DNA of 64,000 nt from Afipia sp. 1NLS2 (lineage in GTDB: Bacteria > Pseudomonadota > Alphaproteobacteria > Rhizobiales > Xanthobacteraceae), in NCBI RefSeq assembly GCF_000178995.1, contig NZ_ADVZ01000005.1:62001-126000 (forward strand), read 5' to 3'. The translations under genes were made by a program, and so were the position numbers. Positions 1 to 9,438 of the stretch are shown one piece after another. Below the pieces are notes generated by a model that saw only the letters and a list, made by a program, of their open reading frames with translations, did no database searches and had not been told where the DNA came from. The stretch's first letter is position 1. The number at the start of each line of letters is the position of its first letter.

Positions 1-861
1 ATAATGAAACGGCGAACCGAACTGCGAGCCGGGAAACACCACGCTGGTGATGCGCATGTCAGGCACGGCCGCCTGCGCCGTCTCCAGCGCCTGCTGCACC
101 GAACTCATCTCAGAAGCGGCCGGCGTGGTCTGGCCCTTGAAGGGTTCGAGCATCGCGCGCACGTCCGTGTTCTGCCACAGCATGAACATCGGCTTCGACA
201 GTTCGTTGATGACTCCGGTCGCGCCGACCACGAGCGCCCAGGCCAGCGTCACGACGCCGATCATGTTATGCAGATCGAGCCATTTCAGGCGCGGCGAGCG
301 ATCCGCGCGCACGGTGGCGAAATCGAGCTTGCGCATGAACGGACCATAGACCGCGATCCCCGAGACAATCGCGACGACGAACAGAAAACCCATCGTGCCC
401 AGGAACAATTCGCCGGGAAGGCCCGCGAACATATCCCTGTGCAGCGTAAGCATCAGCCCGAGGAAGGTCGGGCTTTCCTCGGTCAGCGGCTTCGACTGCC
501 GGATCACCTGCGCCGTGCGCGCGTCGTATTTGATCCAATGCGCCACCTTACGGTTGGCCTTAAATGCTTCCCATGACGGCGCCATCGTAACGATGACCTT
601 GGGCTCGTCGTCCATGAACGTCGAGACGACGATCTCGTCAGGATACATCTGCCGGCTCTTGGCGACGATCCCATCCAGATTGGCGCTGGGCGTATCCGCG
701 GGCAGCGACGCATAAGGTGGATCAGTATCGAGCAGATGCTCGATCTCCTCGCCGAATATCAGCGGCAGACCGGTGATGCAGATCACCAGCAGAAATGCCG
801 TGCAAATCAGACTGGCCCATTTATGGACCCAGAACCATTTTCGAAAGGCGGAGCGAGTCAT
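1..861 (-). CDS. PepSY-associated transmembrane (PepSY_TM) protein, 3' end cut off by window
   Basis: The 287 visible codons run off the left edge. The protein starts MTRSAFRKWFWVHKWASL and has a hydrophobic helix at about residues 16-37, a second at about 150-173 and a third at about 200-218, with a soluble part between the first two. This is the layout of the PepSY-associated TM family, whose members often sit beside TonB siderophore receptors and are thought to help reduce or move iron at the inner membrane. Conserved-looking histidines are in the helices or beside them (H13, H141, H198). The ATG lies directly after the TAA of the upstream 101-residue gene, so the two are probably translated together. 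Family call is firm; substrate is inference. Confidence 0.8.
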   Translation of the reverse strand, partial: MTRSAFRKWFWVHKWASLICTAFLLVICITGLPLIFGEEIEHLLDTDPPYASLPADTPSANLDGIVAKSRQMYPDEIVVSTFMDDEPKVIVTMAPSWEAFKANRKVAHWIKYDARTAQVIRQSKPLTEESPTFLGLMLTLHRDMFAGLPGELFLGTMGFLFVVAIVSGIAVYGPFMRKLDFATVRADRSPRLKWLDLHNMIGVVTLAWALVVGATGVINELSKPMFMLWQNTDVRAMLEPFKGQTTPAASEMSSVQQALETAQAAVPDMRITSVVFPGSQFGSPFHY

Positions 862-1167
862 TTATGCTCTGCCGATGATCTGCATGTTCGAAAGGTCAGG
901 AACGGGCGGGCGGCGGGCAGCGGCTTCAATTTCCGCCAGCAAAATGTCGACATCAGATGGCAATGGCTGCCAGCCGCAAGGGCATTCCTGTGCATGATGC
1001 GTGGCGGAAGACTGCCGATAGATCGCGCCGAGCGCGGAAGCCATCATCCGCATCACCGTCATCGGAGGCACCGCGGAACTGTCGAGTGTCCGGCAAAACG
1101 TCGCCATCAGGTGGTGATCGATCTCGGCCTGCATCGGTTCGGGCCCGTCGTGATCTGCCATCGACAT
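862..1167 (-). CDS. small His/Cys-containing protein of unknown function
   Basis: This 101-residue reading frame has a clear ribosome binding site (GTAGGAGAG) just before its ATG and its stop abuts the start of the PepSY_TM gene, which supports a real two-gene operon. It has no signal peptide or membrane helix. Notable residues are a DHDGPEP start, an HH pair near residue 18, and a THHAQECPCGW segment around residues 57-67 that could bind metal or haem. I do not recognise the family. Its place beside a PepSY_TM gene suggests a role in metal handling, which is only inference from context. Confidence 0.65.
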   Translation of the reverse strand: MSMADHDGPEPMQAEIDHHLMATFCRTLDSSAVPPMTVMRMMASALGAIYRQSSATHHAQECPCGWQPLPSDVDILLAEIEAAARRPPVPDLSNMQIIGRA

Positions 1168-1421
1168 CTCTCCTACTGCTCATCGCATCACGCGAAGACG
1201 TAGGCGGTTGCCACGAGGCCCTCAACCGAACATTCCCTTCTGGAATTAGAAGATATCGAAGCCATCGCATGGGCAGCATTGCGCGATCAGATGAGCAGCG
1301 CCTTGGGCGTCGCTCAAAGGCGTGCGCCGCTACACCCGGGGGCCAAATACGACTTCCGGTCCATTCCGGCATGATTTCCTAAAAACAGCGCCTTCGGATT
1401 CATAAGAATTTAACTATTGCA
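1168..1421. other. intergenic stretch between the PepSY operon and lexA
   Basis: No reading frame here has both a ribosome binding site and plausible composition. It must hold the promoter of the leftward PepSY operon and, at its right end, the upstream part of the lexA promoter. I could not pick out a convincing -35/-10 pair for the leftward operon. Confidence 0.5.
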
Positions 1422-1443
1422 GAACATGTATGGAACATATAGT
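1417..1443 (+). promoter_or_regulatory. putative lexA promoter overlapping LexA box 1
   Basis: A TTGCAG element at 1417-1422 and TATAGT at 1438-1443 are separated by 15 bases, slightly short for a sigma-70 type promoter. The perfect LexA box at 1422-1436 fills the spacer, as expected for an autorepressed lexA promoter. The start of transcription would be near 1450. Confidence 0.45.
1422..1436. promoter_or_regulatory. LexA (SOS) box 1 upstream of lexA
   Basis: Reads GAAC-ATGTATG-GAAC, a perfect match on the opposite strand to the alphaproteobacterial LexA operator GTTC-N7-GTTC. It lies about 135 bases before lexA and inside the putative promoter, which fits negative autoregulation. Confidence 0.88.
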
Positions 1444-1447
1444 GTAT

Positions 1448-1462
1448 GTTCATGATTTGTTT
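1448..1462. promoter_or_regulatory. LexA box 2, one mismatch
   Basis: Reads GTTC-ATGATTT-GTTT, one base off the GTTC-N7-GTTC operator, in inverted orientation to box 1 and 11 bases after it. It would cover the start of transcription. A second weaker site next to a perfect one is a common way to strengthen repression. Confidence 0.6.
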
Positions 1463-1465
1463 CGA

Positions 1466-1576
1466 GTGAGTCTGGCACCTGTCGTGAACAAACAGGCGGC
1501 CGAGGAAACGGGTGATGACCCGCTTGAACATGACTATCCGCTGGACGATGAGATTGAGGGCTGCGCCGGATGCTGA
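1466..1576 (+). CDS. possible 36-residue leader peptide overlapping the lexA start
   Basis: A GTG-initiated frame runs between the LexA boxes and lexA and its TGA falls inside the first codons of lexA (ATGCTGA). The peptide is strongly acidic in its second half ([15 protein letters not shown]) and ends GCAGC, a composition unlike random GC-rich shadow frames. There is no Shine-Dalgarno sequence before the GTG, so if it is translated the start may be near-leaderless. The overlap would allow translational coupling to lexA. It may equally be an untranslated leader. Confidence 0.3.
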   Translation: MSLAPVVNKQAAEETGDDPLEHDYPLDDEIEGCAGC

Positions 1577-2274
1577 CACGCAAACAATATGAACTGCTGC
1601 GCTTCATCAACGAGCGGCTGAAGGAAAGCGGCGTTCCGCCTTCCTTCGATGAGATGAAGGATGCCCTCGACTTGCGGTCGAAGTCCGGCATCCACCGGCT
1701 TATCACGGCGTTGGAAGAGCGCGGCTTCATCCGCAGGCTCGCCAACCGCGCCCGCGCCATCGAGGTCATCAAGCTGCCCGAGCCCGTCGCCAGCAGCGGC
1801 GCCCGGCGCGGTTTCACGCCCAGCGTGATCGAAGGCAATCTCGGCAAGGTGCGCAGCACTGTTCCTGGCGGTTTCGATGAAAGTGGCGAGCAGCCCGTCG
1901 CGGTCCCGGTGATGGGGCGCATCGCCGCTGGTACTCCGATCGAGGCGCTGCAGACCCGCAGCCACACCATCAGTGTGCCGCCCGATATGCTCGGCTCCGG
2001 CGAGCATTACGCGCTCGAAGTGCGCGGCGATTCGATGGTGGAAGCCGGCATCCTCGACGGCGACATGGCGCTGATCCAGCGCAACGAGAATGCCGATACC
2101 GGCGACATCGTCGTGGCGCTGATCGACGAGGAGGAAGCGACTCTGAAGCGTTTCCGCCGCCGCGGGGCCTCCATTGCTCTGGAGCCTGCCAACGCCGCCT
2201 ATGAGGTCCGCATCCTGCCGCCCAACCGTGTCCGCATTCAGGGCAAGCTGATCGGGCTTTACCGGAAATACTAG
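1570..2274 (+). CDS. lexA: LexA SOS repressor
   Basis: A 234-residue repressor of the DNA-damage response. The N-terminal winged helix (about 1-70, [10 protein letters not shown]...) binds DNA; the C-terminal half is a self-cleaving serine peptidase. The scissile Ala-Gly bond is A120-G121 in GRIAAGTP, the nucleophile is S155 in RGDSMVE and the general base is K193 in TLKRF. When RecA is activated by damage the protein cuts itself and target genes open. Length is as usual for rhizobial LexA (about 230-240). Two LexA boxes upstream show autoregulation, and two more at 30441-30473 mark a second target in this window. Its end is only 12 bases from the end of convergent comEC. Confidence 0.97.
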   Translation: MLTRKQYELLRFINERLKESGVPPSFDEMKDALDLRSKSGIHRLITALEERGFIRRLANRARAIEVIKLPEPVASSGARRGFTPSVIEGNLGKVRSTVPGGFDESGEQPVAVPVMGRIAAGTPIEALQTRSHTISVPPDMLGSGEHYALEVRGDSMVEAGILDGDMALIQRNENADTGDIVVALIDEEEATLKRFRRRGASIALEPANAAYEVRILPPNRVRIQGKLIGLYRKY

Positions 2275-2286
2275 GACCGCCACCGC

Positions 2287-4560
2287 TCAGTCGGCTGCCT
2301 CCTGCTCGGCCTCCGGCGGCGTCGCATCGACGGATTGCGAGGTCGCTCCATGCCTTGCTGCGGCGTTAGTCCGCACGCGGGCGGATGCCATCGCGGGAGC
2401 CCATGGCCGGTCCACACCCTCAGGCTCACTCATAGTGATGCTGTAGCCCTGCGCCGTTCTTTTTAATGCAACGCCGCCCAGCCCACGCAGATCGTCGCGA
2501 TAGAAAACGCGGGCGGCGCAATCGGCGGGCGTCTGATATGGCGTGATGAGGATTTTGGCCTGCGCGCAATCATCGACCAGTGCCTCTGGCTGTCTCGTCA
2601 GCGCGATCAGATCGCCCTCTTTCCCCTCGACCACGCAGCCCGCCTCGTCGCACGAGACGCCTTGCGCAATGCTCGGGTCGGTGACGGCGCGCGGATCGGC
2701 ATCGGCCGCCAGCCACTCGCGCCAAACAAAGACATTCTTCGCAGTGTGCATGATGCGCAAACGGCTATCCTTGCCGCGCACCGCAACGCTCGATGCATCG
2801 CGCGCGATCAGGATGTCGGGCTCCGTCACAACAGCCGCCCATACCACGCCGCAACCGATCAACCCCACTCCTGCCCAGCGCAGCGGCGAGCGCAACAGAC
2901 CGAGCACGACGATGCCGCCGCTCATGACGATCAGCGGCCCGATGCTAAAGGCATGAACGCGGCCGAACGCACCCGGCAACGCCGCCACCCATTGCGACAC
3001 GAAGATCATCCAGTCGATGCCGACACCCATCAGGTGCCAGAACAGGCTGTCGAAACCGAACGGAATGGCCACGATCCCGAGCAAGCCGGCTGGCATCACC
3101 AGCACCGACACCACTGGCATCGCGACCAGATTGGCGATGACGCCGTAAGGCGCGATCCGGTGGAAATGAAACGCGGCATAAGGCGTGGTCGCAAGGCCCG
3201 CGACAAACGACGCGAGCGCCAGCACCACAAGCTCGCGTCCACCCCAGGCAGCGAAGCGCCCGAGGTTGCTATCGTCGCTCGCGGCAAACCATTGCGGCAT
3301 CCCGATCTGCGCCAGTACGACAAGCCCAAGCGTTGCAGCAAACGACATTTGAAAACTGGGATGCACCAGCGCCTCCGGGGCGATCAGCAACACCAGCATG
3401 GCGGCCAGCGCCAGCGTGCGAAACGTGATCGCGCGACGGTCCGCCATCACCGCGACCAGCACCAGCGCCGTCATATAGAAGGAGCGCTGTGTCGCGACCT
3501 CCGCACCCGATAGCAGCAGATAGAACAGCGCCGCGATCAACGCCGCCAGTGCGGCCCATTTCTTGATCGCATAGCGCGTGCTCAACATCGGGCTTAGCGC
3601 CAGCAGCGCGCGGATCGCGAAGAACACTACGCCCGCGACCACCGCCATGTGATAACCGGAGATCGACAGCACATGGCCGAGCCCAGAGACAAACAGTGCA
3701 TCGTTGTTCGTCGTCGAGATCGCATCGCGCCGGCCGGTGAGAAGTGCGGTTGCAATTGCGCGCTGGTCGCCGCTCAAGACCGTGCGAATGCGTGCGTCCA
3801 CGGCGTCACGCAAACCCTGCATCAACGCCGCATAACGCAACCGCCAGTCGCCTTGCTTCGGCGTGTCCTGTGTCCTGATCGTTCCGAGCACGAAACCGGA
3901 TGCGCCGATGCACTGAAAATACATGTCTCGCGCAAAATCGTAGCCACCAGGGCGAAGCGGTCGCAGCGGCGGCAACAACCTCGCCTTCAGCGTCACATAG
4001 CTGCCGACCGCAGGCGCCGTGCCCTTGCGCACCGATAATCTGACCCGCTGCAAGCGCGGCGCGCCGCGCGCTTCCATTTTCTCAACCCGCAGCATGAAGC
4101 GGTCGGCGCGCTCGCGTTCTTCATGCGTCTCGACAAAGCCTTCCAGCGTCGCCGAACCCACCGGGGTCAGCAGCACCGCGTGCGAGACGTATGCAGTCTT
4201 CAGCGTCGCGGTGGCAAAGCCGGCAAGCAGCGCCGCAAACAACGCGATATAGGGAAACATCGGCTTTCGCCGCACGGCCAGCGCAAGCAGACACGTCAGT
4301 CCCGCGACCGGCGCGACAACCGCCGCCATCGGCTCGCGCGCAGCCGTGAAATAGAGTGCAATGCCTGCGCCGAAAGCGACCGGAATCCATGGCAGCAACC
4401 GGCCGGGACCAGTCTCGGCGCGTATCCAGTTGAGGTTCGATTCCGTGAGCGAGCGCCACCAGCGCCCAGGGAAAGTAGACGCGATCGCTGTCTCGCGCGT
4501 CGGCCATGCGATGGCCCTGCCCGCGCGCGGCCTTTCCTGCTCCCGGCCCCCGTCCGCCAT
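2287..4560 (-). CDS. comEC: ComEC/Rec2 family DNA-uptake channel protein
   Basis: A 757-residue polytopic membrane protein. After a soluble N-terminal tail, the first helices (about 55-115) are followed by a DUF4131-like OB region (about 130-230) and then the Competence domain (about 250-540), with the hallmark SGLGHVLSISGYHM and a series of helices. In transformable bacteria ComEC carries single-stranded DNA across the inner membrane. The last 200 residues are soluble but I see no HxHxDH metallo-beta-lactamase motif, so any nuclease domain is absent or degenerate. No other competence genes are in the window. Stop lies 12 bases from the lexA stop, so the two genes converge. Confidence 0.9.
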   Translation of the reverse strand: MADGGREQERPRAGRAIAWPTRETAIASTFPGRWWRSLTESNLNWIRAETGPGRLLPWIPVAFGAGIALYFTAAREPMAAVVAPVAGLTCLLALAVRRKPMFPYIALFAALLAGFATATLKTAYVSHAVLLTPVGSATLEGFVETHEERERADRFMLRVEKMEARGAPRLQRVRLSVRKGTAPAVGSYVTLKARLLPPLRPLRPGGYDFARDMYFQCIGASGFVLGTIRTQDTPKQGDWRLRYAALMQGLRDAVDARIRTVLSGDQRAIATALLTGRRDAISTTNNDALFVSGLGHVLSISGYHMAVVAGVVFFAIRALLALSPMLSTRYAIKKWAALAALIAALFYLLLSGAEVATQRSFYMTALVLVAVMADRRAITFRTLALAAMLVLLIAPEALVHPSFQMSFAATLGLVVLAQIGMPQWFAASDDSNLGRFAAWGGRELVVLALASFVAGLATTPYAAFHFHRIAPYGVIANLVAMPVVSVLVMPAGLLGIVAIPFGFDSLFWHLMGVGIDWMIFVSQWVAALPGAFGRVHAFSIGPLIVMSGGIVVLGLLRSPLRWAGVGLIGCGVVWAAVVTEPDILIARDASSVAVRGKDSRLRIMHTAKNVFVWREWLAADADPRAVTDPSIAQGVSCDEAGCVVEGKEGDLIALTRQPEALVDDCAQAKILITPYQTPADCAARVFYRDDLRGLGGVALKRTAQGYSITMSEPEGVDRPWAPAMASARVRTNAAARHGATSQSVDATPPEAEQEAAD

Positions 4561-4650
4561 TCCGCCGCCCGTATGTCGGCTATCCCACCGCCATGCTAGC
4601 GGAGGCGATCAGACCCCGACACGGGAACGGATGCAGAATCCGACAGCCGG

Positions 4651-6321
4651 TTAGCCCGCAACCTTGGCGTAGCTGTCGCGCAGGCCGACGGTGCGGTTAA
4701 ACACCAGCCTGTCGGGCGTCGAGTCGCGGTCGCGGACGAAATAGCCCTGCCGTTCGAACTGCACCGCACCATCTGCCGCCTCGCCCTTGAATGCAGGCTC
4801 GACCTTGCAGCCCGTCAGCGTTTCCAGCGAATTCGGATTGAGCTGCGCGGCGAAATTGCCCGCCTCCGGCTGCGGGGTCGCGAACAGATTGTCGTAGACA
4901 CGAACTTCCGCCGGCACCGCCGCAGCGGCGCTGACCCAGTGGATCGTCGCCTTCACCTTGCGGCCGTCAGGCGCGTTGCCGCCGCGCGTTGCCGGATCAT
5001 ACGTGCAGCGCAACTCAATCACCTCGCCCGCCGTGTTCTTGATAACCTCGCGGCAGGTGATGAAATAGGCATAGCGCAGCCGCACCTCGCGCCCCGGCGC
5101 GAGACGGAAGAACTTCTTAGGCGGCTCCTCCATGAAATCGTCTTGCTCGATGTAAAGCTCACGCCCGAACGGAATCTTGCGCGTGCCCTGTGTCTCGTCC
5201 TCGGGATGATTGACCGCCTCGAGTTCCTCGACCTGACCTTCGGGGTAATTCTCGATCACCACTTTCAGCGGGCGCAACACCGCCATGCGGCGCAACGCAG
5301 TTTTGTTCAGCGTCTCGCGGATCGCGAAATCAAACATGCCGATATCGACGGTCGAATTGGCCTTGGCGACGCCGATGCGCTTGACGAAATCGCGCAGCGC
5401 CTGCGGAGGCACGCCGCGCCGCTGCAGCCCGGCGAGCGTTGGCATGCGCGGATCGTCCCAGCCGGAGACATGGCCCTCGCGCACAAGCTCAGTGAGCACG
5501 CGCTTGGACAGCAGCGTATAGGTCATGTTCAGCCGCGCGAATTCGTACTGGCGCGGATGCGAGGGCACCGGCAGATTGTCGAGGAACCAGTCGTAAAGCG
5601 GCCGGTGATCCTCGAACTCCAGCGTGCAGATAGAGTGCGTGATGTGCTCAATGGAGTCGGACTGGCCATGCGCGAAATCGTAGCTCGGATAGATGTTCCA
5701 CGCCGTTCCGGTGCGGGGATGGTGCGCGTGCAGGATGCGATAGAGCACAGGGTCGCGCAGGTTGATGTTGCCGGAACCCATGTCGATCTTGGCGCGCAGC
5801 ACGCGCGTGCCGTTTGGAAATTCACCAGCGCGCATCCGTGCGAACAGGTCGAGATTCTCCGCAACTGAACGATTGCGGAACGGGCTGTTCTGCCCGGCCT
5901 CGGTCAGGGTGCCGCGCGTCAGCCGGATCTCGTCCGGCGACTGGTCGTCGACATAGGCCTTGCCAGCGCGGATCAGGTCCTGCGCCCAGGCGTAAAGCTG
6001 CTCGAAATAGTCCGAAGCAAAATGCAGGTGTTCGCCCCAGTCGAAACCGAGCCAGCGGACGTCGCGCTGGATGGCGTCGATGAACTCCTGCTCCTCCTTC
6101 GCCGGGTTGGTATCGTCGAAACGCAGATGGCAGCGCCCGCCGAATTCCTCGGCAATACCGAAATTCAGGCAGATCGACTTGGCATGGCCGAGATGCAGGT
6201 AGCCGTTGGGTTCCGGCGGAAAGCGCGTCACCACGCCCTTGTGCTTCCCCGAGGCCAGGTCTGCCGCCACAATCTCGCGGATGAAGTCGCGGCCCGCATC
6301 CGGCGTCGATTCGTCAGTCAT
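4651..6321 (-). CDS. glnS: glutaminyl-tRNA synthetase
   Basis: Charges tRNA-Gln directly. I start it at [13 protein letters not shown] (556 residues), which has a GAAGGGA ribosome binding site; the longer open frame upstream is unlikely coding. The HIGH-type motif is [12 protein letters not shown], the KMSKS-type loop is LSKRVL, and the C-terminal beta-barrel anticodon domain (about 345-556) has typical GlnRS features, separating it from GluRS. Many alphaproteobacteria lack GlnRS and amidate Glu-tRNA-Gln with GatCAB instead, so its presence is informative. It is divergent from gltX across about 200 bases, placing two related class I synthetases back to back. Confidence 0.95.
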   Translation of the reverse strand: MTDESTPDAGRDFIREIVAADLASGKHKGVVTRFPPEPNGYLHLGHAKSICLNFGIAEEFGGRCHLRFDDTNPAKEEQEFIDAIQRDVRWLGFDWGEHLHFASDYFEQLYAWAQDLIRAGKAYVDDQSPDEIRLTRGTLTEAGQNSPFRNRSVAENLDLFARMRAGEFPNGTRVLRAKIDMGSGNINLRDPVLYRILHAHHPRTGTAWNIYPSYDFAHGQSDSIEHITHSICTLEFEDHRPLYDWFLDNLPVPSHPRQYEFARLNMTYTLLSKRVLTELVREGHVSGWDDPRMPTLAGLQRRGVPPQALRDFVKRIGVAKANSTVDIGMFDFAIRETLNKTALRRMAVLRPLKVVIENYPEGQVEELEAVNHPEDETQGTRKIPFGRELYIEQDDFMEEPPKKFFRLAPGREVRLRYAYFITCREVIKNTAGEVIELRCTYDPATRGGNAPDGRKVKATIHWVSAAAAVPAEVRVYDNLFATPQPEAGNFAAQLNPNSLETLTGCKVEPAFKGEAADGAVQFERQGYFVRDRDSTPDRLVFNRTVGLRDSYAKVAG

Positions 6322-6527
6322 TTTTATCCCTTCAAGTTGCGCCCTATGTGCCAAATCCGCGCCGCCGCGCCAAGAGCACATCCAAGGGATGGGGCCTGCC
6401 TTGGCAGCCTGTAAAAAACGAACTTTTGGCCTTCCGGTGGCATTTGCCGCCGGGATGCCGGGACAGTGTCCCGGCAGTATGATAAAGGCCCGCCCAACCC
6501 CTCCCGAGAGCGATTGAACCACCTGAA
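6322..6527. other. divergent promoter region between glnS and gltX
   Basis: This 206-base gap must carry both promoters. I see no gene and no strong hairpin. A CGGGACAGTGTCCCG inverted repeat near 6460-6475 could be an operator or a chance palindrome. Confidence 0.4.
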
Positions 6528-7949
6528 ATGACCAAACCCGTTGTCACCCGCTTTGCGCCATCTCCGACCGGCTTTCTCCATATCGGCGGCGGACGCACCG
6601 CTCTGTTCAACTGGCTCTATGCCCGCAAAAATGGTGGCAAGATGCTGCTGCGGATCGAAGACACCGACCGCGAGCGTTCCACGCAGGCAGCGATCGATGC
6701 GATCCTCGACGGGCTAAAGTGGCTGGGTATCGATTGGGACGGCGAGACGATCTACCAGTTCAGCCGCGCGGGGCGGCACCGCGAGGTCGCCGAGCTGCTT
6801 CTGGCTGAGGGCAAGGCCTATCGCTGCTACGCGACTCCGGAGGAACTGACCCAGATGCGCGAGGCAGCGCGGGCCGAAGGCCGGGCCGTGCGCTACGATG
6901 GCCGCTGGCGCGATCGCGACCCGGCGGAGGCTCCTGCCGGGGCCAAGCCGGTGATCCGTCTCAAGGCGCCCCAGAGCGGGGAAACCGTGATCGAGGATCA
7001 GGTCCAGGGCCGCGTGGTCTGGCAGAACGAGAACCTGGATGATCTGGTGCTGCTTCGTTCCGACGGTACCCCCACCTACATGCTCGCCGTCGTCGTGGAT
7101 GACCACGACATGGGCGTCACCCACGTCATCCGCGGCGACGACCACCTGATCAACGCTGCGCGCCAGAAGCATATCTACGATGCGCTAGGATGGGATGTGC
7201 CGGTCATGGCGCACATTCCGCTGATCCACGGGCCGGACGGCTCAAAGCTCTCCAAGCGCCATGGCGCGCTTGGCGTCGAAGCCTATCGCGCCATGGGATA
7301 CCTCCCGGCGGCGCTACGGAATTATCTGGTGCGGCTCGGCTGGAGTCATGGCGATCAGGAAATATTTTCCACACAGGAAATGATTGAGGCATTCGATCTC
7401 GGTTCGATCGGCCGCTCGGCCGCGCGCTTCGATTTCGCCAAACTCGAAAACCTGAACGGCCATTATATTCGCTCCACCGACGATGCCGAACTGGTGAAAA
7501 GTTTCGAGGATGTCCTGCACTTCATCCCGCAAGGCCCCGCGTTGCAGGCCAAACTCAACGACACCACGCGCGCGCAACTCTTGCAGGCGATGCCCGGACT
7601 GAAAGAGCGCGCCAAGACGTTGATCGAACTGGTCGAGAGCGCCAACTACATCTTCGCCGACCGGCCCCTCACGATGGACGCAAAGGCGTCAGCATTATTG
7701 ACGTCGCAAACCCGCGCGCTCATTAGCGAACTCCGCCGTCACCTCGCCGAGGTGAAGGAATGGAACGGGGCAACGACAGAAGCCGCGATGCGTGATTACG
7801 CCGAGAAAAACAACCTGAAACTCGGAGCTGTCGCCCAGCCATTGCGCGTGGCTCTGACCGGCAGAACGACGTCTCCCGGTATTTTTGACGTCCTGGCCGT
7901 TCTAGGACGTGAAATATCCTTGGCAAGGTTGCAGGATCAGAGCCAGTAA
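6528..7949 (+). CDS. gltX: glutamyl-tRNA synthetase
   Basis: A 473-residue class I synthetase that attaches glutamate to tRNA-Glu (and, in organisms with GatCAB, to tRNA-Gln). The signature [11 protein letters not shown] is at residues 12-22 and the KMSKS loop is KLSKRHG in the middle of the protein. The C-terminal helical anticodon-binding domain is intact (ends RLQDQSQ). Length and layout are as usual for the bacterial discriminating or non-discriminating enzyme; sequence reading alone does not decide which. Because glnS is also present, glutamine charging need not depend on this enzyme. It precedes gltA on the same strand, with 142 bases between. Confidence 0.96.
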   Translation: MTKPVVTRFAPSPTGFLHIGGGRTALFNWLYARKNGGKMLLRIEDTDRERSTQAAIDAILDGLKWLGIDWDGETIYQFSRAGRHREVAELLLAEGKAYRCYATPEELTQMREAARAEGRAVRYDGRWRDRDPAEAPAGAKPVIRLKAPQSGETVIEDQVQGRVVWQNENLDDLVLLRSDGTPTYMLAVVVDDHDMGVTHVIRGDDHLINAARQKHIYDALGWDVPVMAHIPLIHGPDGSKLSKRHGALGVEAYRAMGYLPAALRNYLVRLGWSHGDQEIFSTQEMIEAFDLGSIGRSAARFDFAKLENLNGHYIRSTDDAELVKSFEDVLHFIPQGPALQAKLNDTTRAQLLQAMPGLKERAKTLIELVESANYIFADRPLTMDAKASALLTSQTRALISELRRHLAEVKEWNGATTEAAMRDYAEKNNLKLGAVAQPLRVALTGRTTSPGIFDVLAVLGREISLARLQDQSQ

Positions 7950-8091
7950 CCCCCTACCAAGGCTTAAGATCGCCGTCTTGCAGCGCACATAGCAATACGG
8001 TACCCCTTCTGCCGAAGATTTTGGGCGATCGGCCGACTTCGAGATTGTCCACTGCTCGCAATCTGTACCAAGAGACATCGGGGGATCCACG

Positions 8092-9396
8092 ATGGATGTG
8101 AAGTCCAACACAAAACAAGCCACCCTTACCGTAGGCGACAAGAGCGTAAACTTGCCTGTCTACAGCGGCACGGTGGGCCCGGATGTCGTCGACATCAGCA
8201 AGCTCTACGCTCAGACCGGTATGTTCACCTACGATCCAGGCTTTACCTCCACGGCAAGCTGCCAGTCGAAAATCACTTACATCGATGGCGACGCAGGTAT
8301 CCTTCAGTACCGCGGCTATCCGATCGAACAGCTCGCCGAACACGGCGACTTCCTCGAAACATGTTACCTCCTCCTGTACGGCGAGCTGCCGACCAAGGCG
8401 CAGAAGGACGATTTCGATAAGCGCGTCACGCATCACACCATGGTGCACGAGCAGATGGCGCGTTTCTTCCAGGCGTTCCGCCGTGACGCGCATCCCATGG
8501 CCGTGATGGTGGCCTCTGTCGGCGCCCTCGCCGCGTTCTATCACGACTCGACCGACATCAACGATCCGCAGCAGCGCATGATCGCCTCCATGCGGATGAT
8601 CGCCAAGATTCCGACGCTCGCGGCGATGGCCTACAAATATTCGATCGGCCAGCCGTTCGTTTATCCGCAGAACCGGCTGCACTTCGCCGAGAACTTCCTG
8701 CACATGTGCTTTGCGGTGCCGTGCGAGGAATACAAGGTCAACCCCGTTCTCGCCGACGCGTTGGACAAGATCTTCATCCTCCACGCCGACCACGAGCAGA
8801 ACGCATCAACATCGACGGTGCGCATCGCGGGATCGTCCGGCGCCAATCCGTTTGCCTGCATCGCGGCTGGCATCGCCTGCCTGTGGGGACCTGCACATGG
8901 CGGCGCTAATGAGGCCGCATTGGCGATGCTCGGCGAAATCGGAACCGTCGACAAGATTCCGGAATTCATCGCAAAGGTGAAGGACAAGAACAGCAATGTC
9001 CGCCTGATGGGCTTCGGGCATCGCGTCTACAAGAACTACGATCCGCGCGCCAAGCTGATGCAGCAGGCCGCGCACAAGGTTCTGAAGGAAACCGGCCACG
9101 GCAACGATCCGTTGCTGCATGTCGCCATGGAGCTGGAAAAGATCGCGCTGAGCGACCAGTACTTCATCGACCGCAAGCTGTACCCGAATGTCGACTTCTA
9201 TTCGGGCATCACGCTGAAGGCGATGGGCTTCCCGACATCGATGTTCACCGTGCTGTTCGCGGTTGCCCGCACCGTCGGCTGGATAAGCCAGTGGAGCGAG
9301 ATGATCGAAGACCCTGAACAGAAGATCGGCCGCCCGCGCCAGCTCTTCAACGGCTCGACCAAGCGCGATTACGTGCCGCTCGACCAGCGCAAGTAA
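8092..9396 (+). CDS. gltA: citrate synthase
   Basis: Condenses oxaloacetate with acetyl-CoA at the entry of the TCA cycle. The 434-residue length and N-terminal beta-rich region (about 1-50) are those of the large, hexameric, NADH-sensitive type II enzyme of Gram-negative bacteria. Catalytic landmarks are seen: His in PAHGGANEA, His in MGFGHRVYK, and Asp in PNVDFYSG. It has a G-rich ribosome binding site (GGGGGATCC) before the ATG and a strong hairpin terminator straight after the stop that it shares with convergent lpxB. Confidence 0.97.
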   Translation: MDVKSNTKQATLTVGDKSVNLPVYSGTVGPDVVDISKLYAQTGMFTYDPGFTSTASCQSKITYIDGDAGILQYRGYPIEQLAEHGDFLETCYLLLYGELPTKAQKDDFDKRVTHHTMVHEQMARFFQAFRRDAHPMAVMVASVGALAAFYHDSTDINDPQQRMIASMRMIAKIPTLAAMAYKYSIGQPFVYPQNRLHFAENFLHMCFAVPCEEYKVNPVLADALDKIFILHADHEQNASTSTVRIAGSSGANPFACIAAGIACLWGPAHGGANEAALAMLGEIGTVDKIPEFIAKVKDKNSNVRLMGFGHRVYKNYDPRAKLMQQAAHKVLKETGHGNDPLLHVAMELEKIALSDQYFIDRKLYPNVDFYSGITLKAMGFPTSMFTVLFAVARTVGWISQWSEMIEDPEQKIGRPRQLFNGSTKRDYVPLDQRK

Positions 9397-9410
9397 AAGC
9401 TTCGAGACAG

Positions 9411-9438
9411 AAAACGGCCGGATCTTCCGGCCGTTTTT
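9411..9438. terminator. bidirectional terminator between gltA and lpxB
   Basis: A perfect 12-bp stem (9411-9422 with 9426-9437) has A-run and T-run flanks on both strands, so it can end gltA rightward and the lpx cluster leftward. The stop codon of lpxB is embedded at its edge. Confidence 0.9.

Noticed and set aside
1534-2283. A 249-codon minus-strand open frame
   Set aside because: Antisense to lexA, which has all catalytic residues and operators; the frame is a shadow.
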